DNA from: a bacterium
GTDB taxonomy: Bacteria; Patescibacteria; Paceibacteria; UBA9973; UBA6065
Direction of reading: 5' to 3'
DNA length: 12,385 nt
Assembly (NCBI GenBank): GCA_030680695.1
Contig: JAUXUT010000010.1
Location: forward strand, 1 to 12,385
Of the stretch, positions 12,374-12,385 are shown piece after piece; within the stretch, counting starts at the first letter, position 1; each line of letters begins with the position of its first letter. The position numbers and the translations under genes were made by a program. Under the pieces are notes generated by a model. That model was not told where the DNA came from. It did not search any database and saw only the letters and a list, made by a program, of their open reading frames with translations.

Positions 12374-12385
12374 AACCTGCCCGCT

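Noticed and set aside
1..12385. Integron integrase or attI
   Set aside because: No tyrosine recombinase frame is present on either strand; every large frame is otherwise accounted for.

Overview
This window is a stretch of integron gene-cassette array. Nine sites contain the paired integron core motifs (RYYYAAC and GTTRRRY). Eight are full-length attC sites of 129-130 bp (97-226, 3251-3379, 4195-4323, 6610-6739, 9711-9839, 10455-10584, 11183-11311, 12244-12373) and one is a 21-bp remnant (1802-1822). Every convincing gene lies on the minus strand and each attC sits just 3' of its cassette's last gene, so the array reads from high to low coordinates. No integrase gene (intI) or attI site is visible; if one exists it should lie beyond position 12385. 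The long, closely related attC sites and the AT-rich mix of mostly unknown genes fit a sedentary chromosomal integron rather than a mobile resistance integron. The host cannot be fixed from the sequence. The Pro/Thr-rich linker of the membrane-anchored protein at 11340-12200 is a style common in Chloroflexota (Anaerolineae), so I suggest that phylum only tentatively.

Layout in transcription order, with cassette limits taken at the G/TT crossover. Cassette 1 (12249-11189): a membrane-anchored protein with a carbohydrate-binding-like domain. Cassettes 2 (11188-10461) and 3 (10460-9717): two related cassettes, each with a small four-Cys-type protein, a long non-coding tail and an attC; REP-like repeats sit in the tail of cassette 2. 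Cassette 4 (9716-6616): an OLD-family ATPase/TOPRIM nuclease followed by a DUF4236-transmembrane-J-domain fusion. Cassette 5 (6615-4201): a type II restriction-modification set, with C5 methyltransferase, putative endonuclease and Vsr mismatch endonuclease, and its own promoter. Cassette 6 (4200-3257): a two-TM protein of unknown function. Then 3256-103: six unknown genes in two groups (2812-3225 with 1817-2776, and 1182-1760, 818-1195, 592-810, 233-589), separated only by the remnant core and containing two paralogous ~130-aa proteins. The start of the next cassette is cut by the window edge at 67-1.

Boundary logic: in all seven complete cassettes the first bases are complementary to the R'' core of the cassette's own downstream attC, as expected of cassettes that pass through a circular form. 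The rule holds for 103-3256 only when this is treated as one six-gene unit, not two cassettes divided at 1802-1822. The strongest biological leads are three probable defence-type cassettes: the OLD/J-domain pair, the restriction-modification-Vsr set, and the unknown paralogue-plus-membrane-protein system. The two paralogous small-protein cassettes show how the array diversifies.
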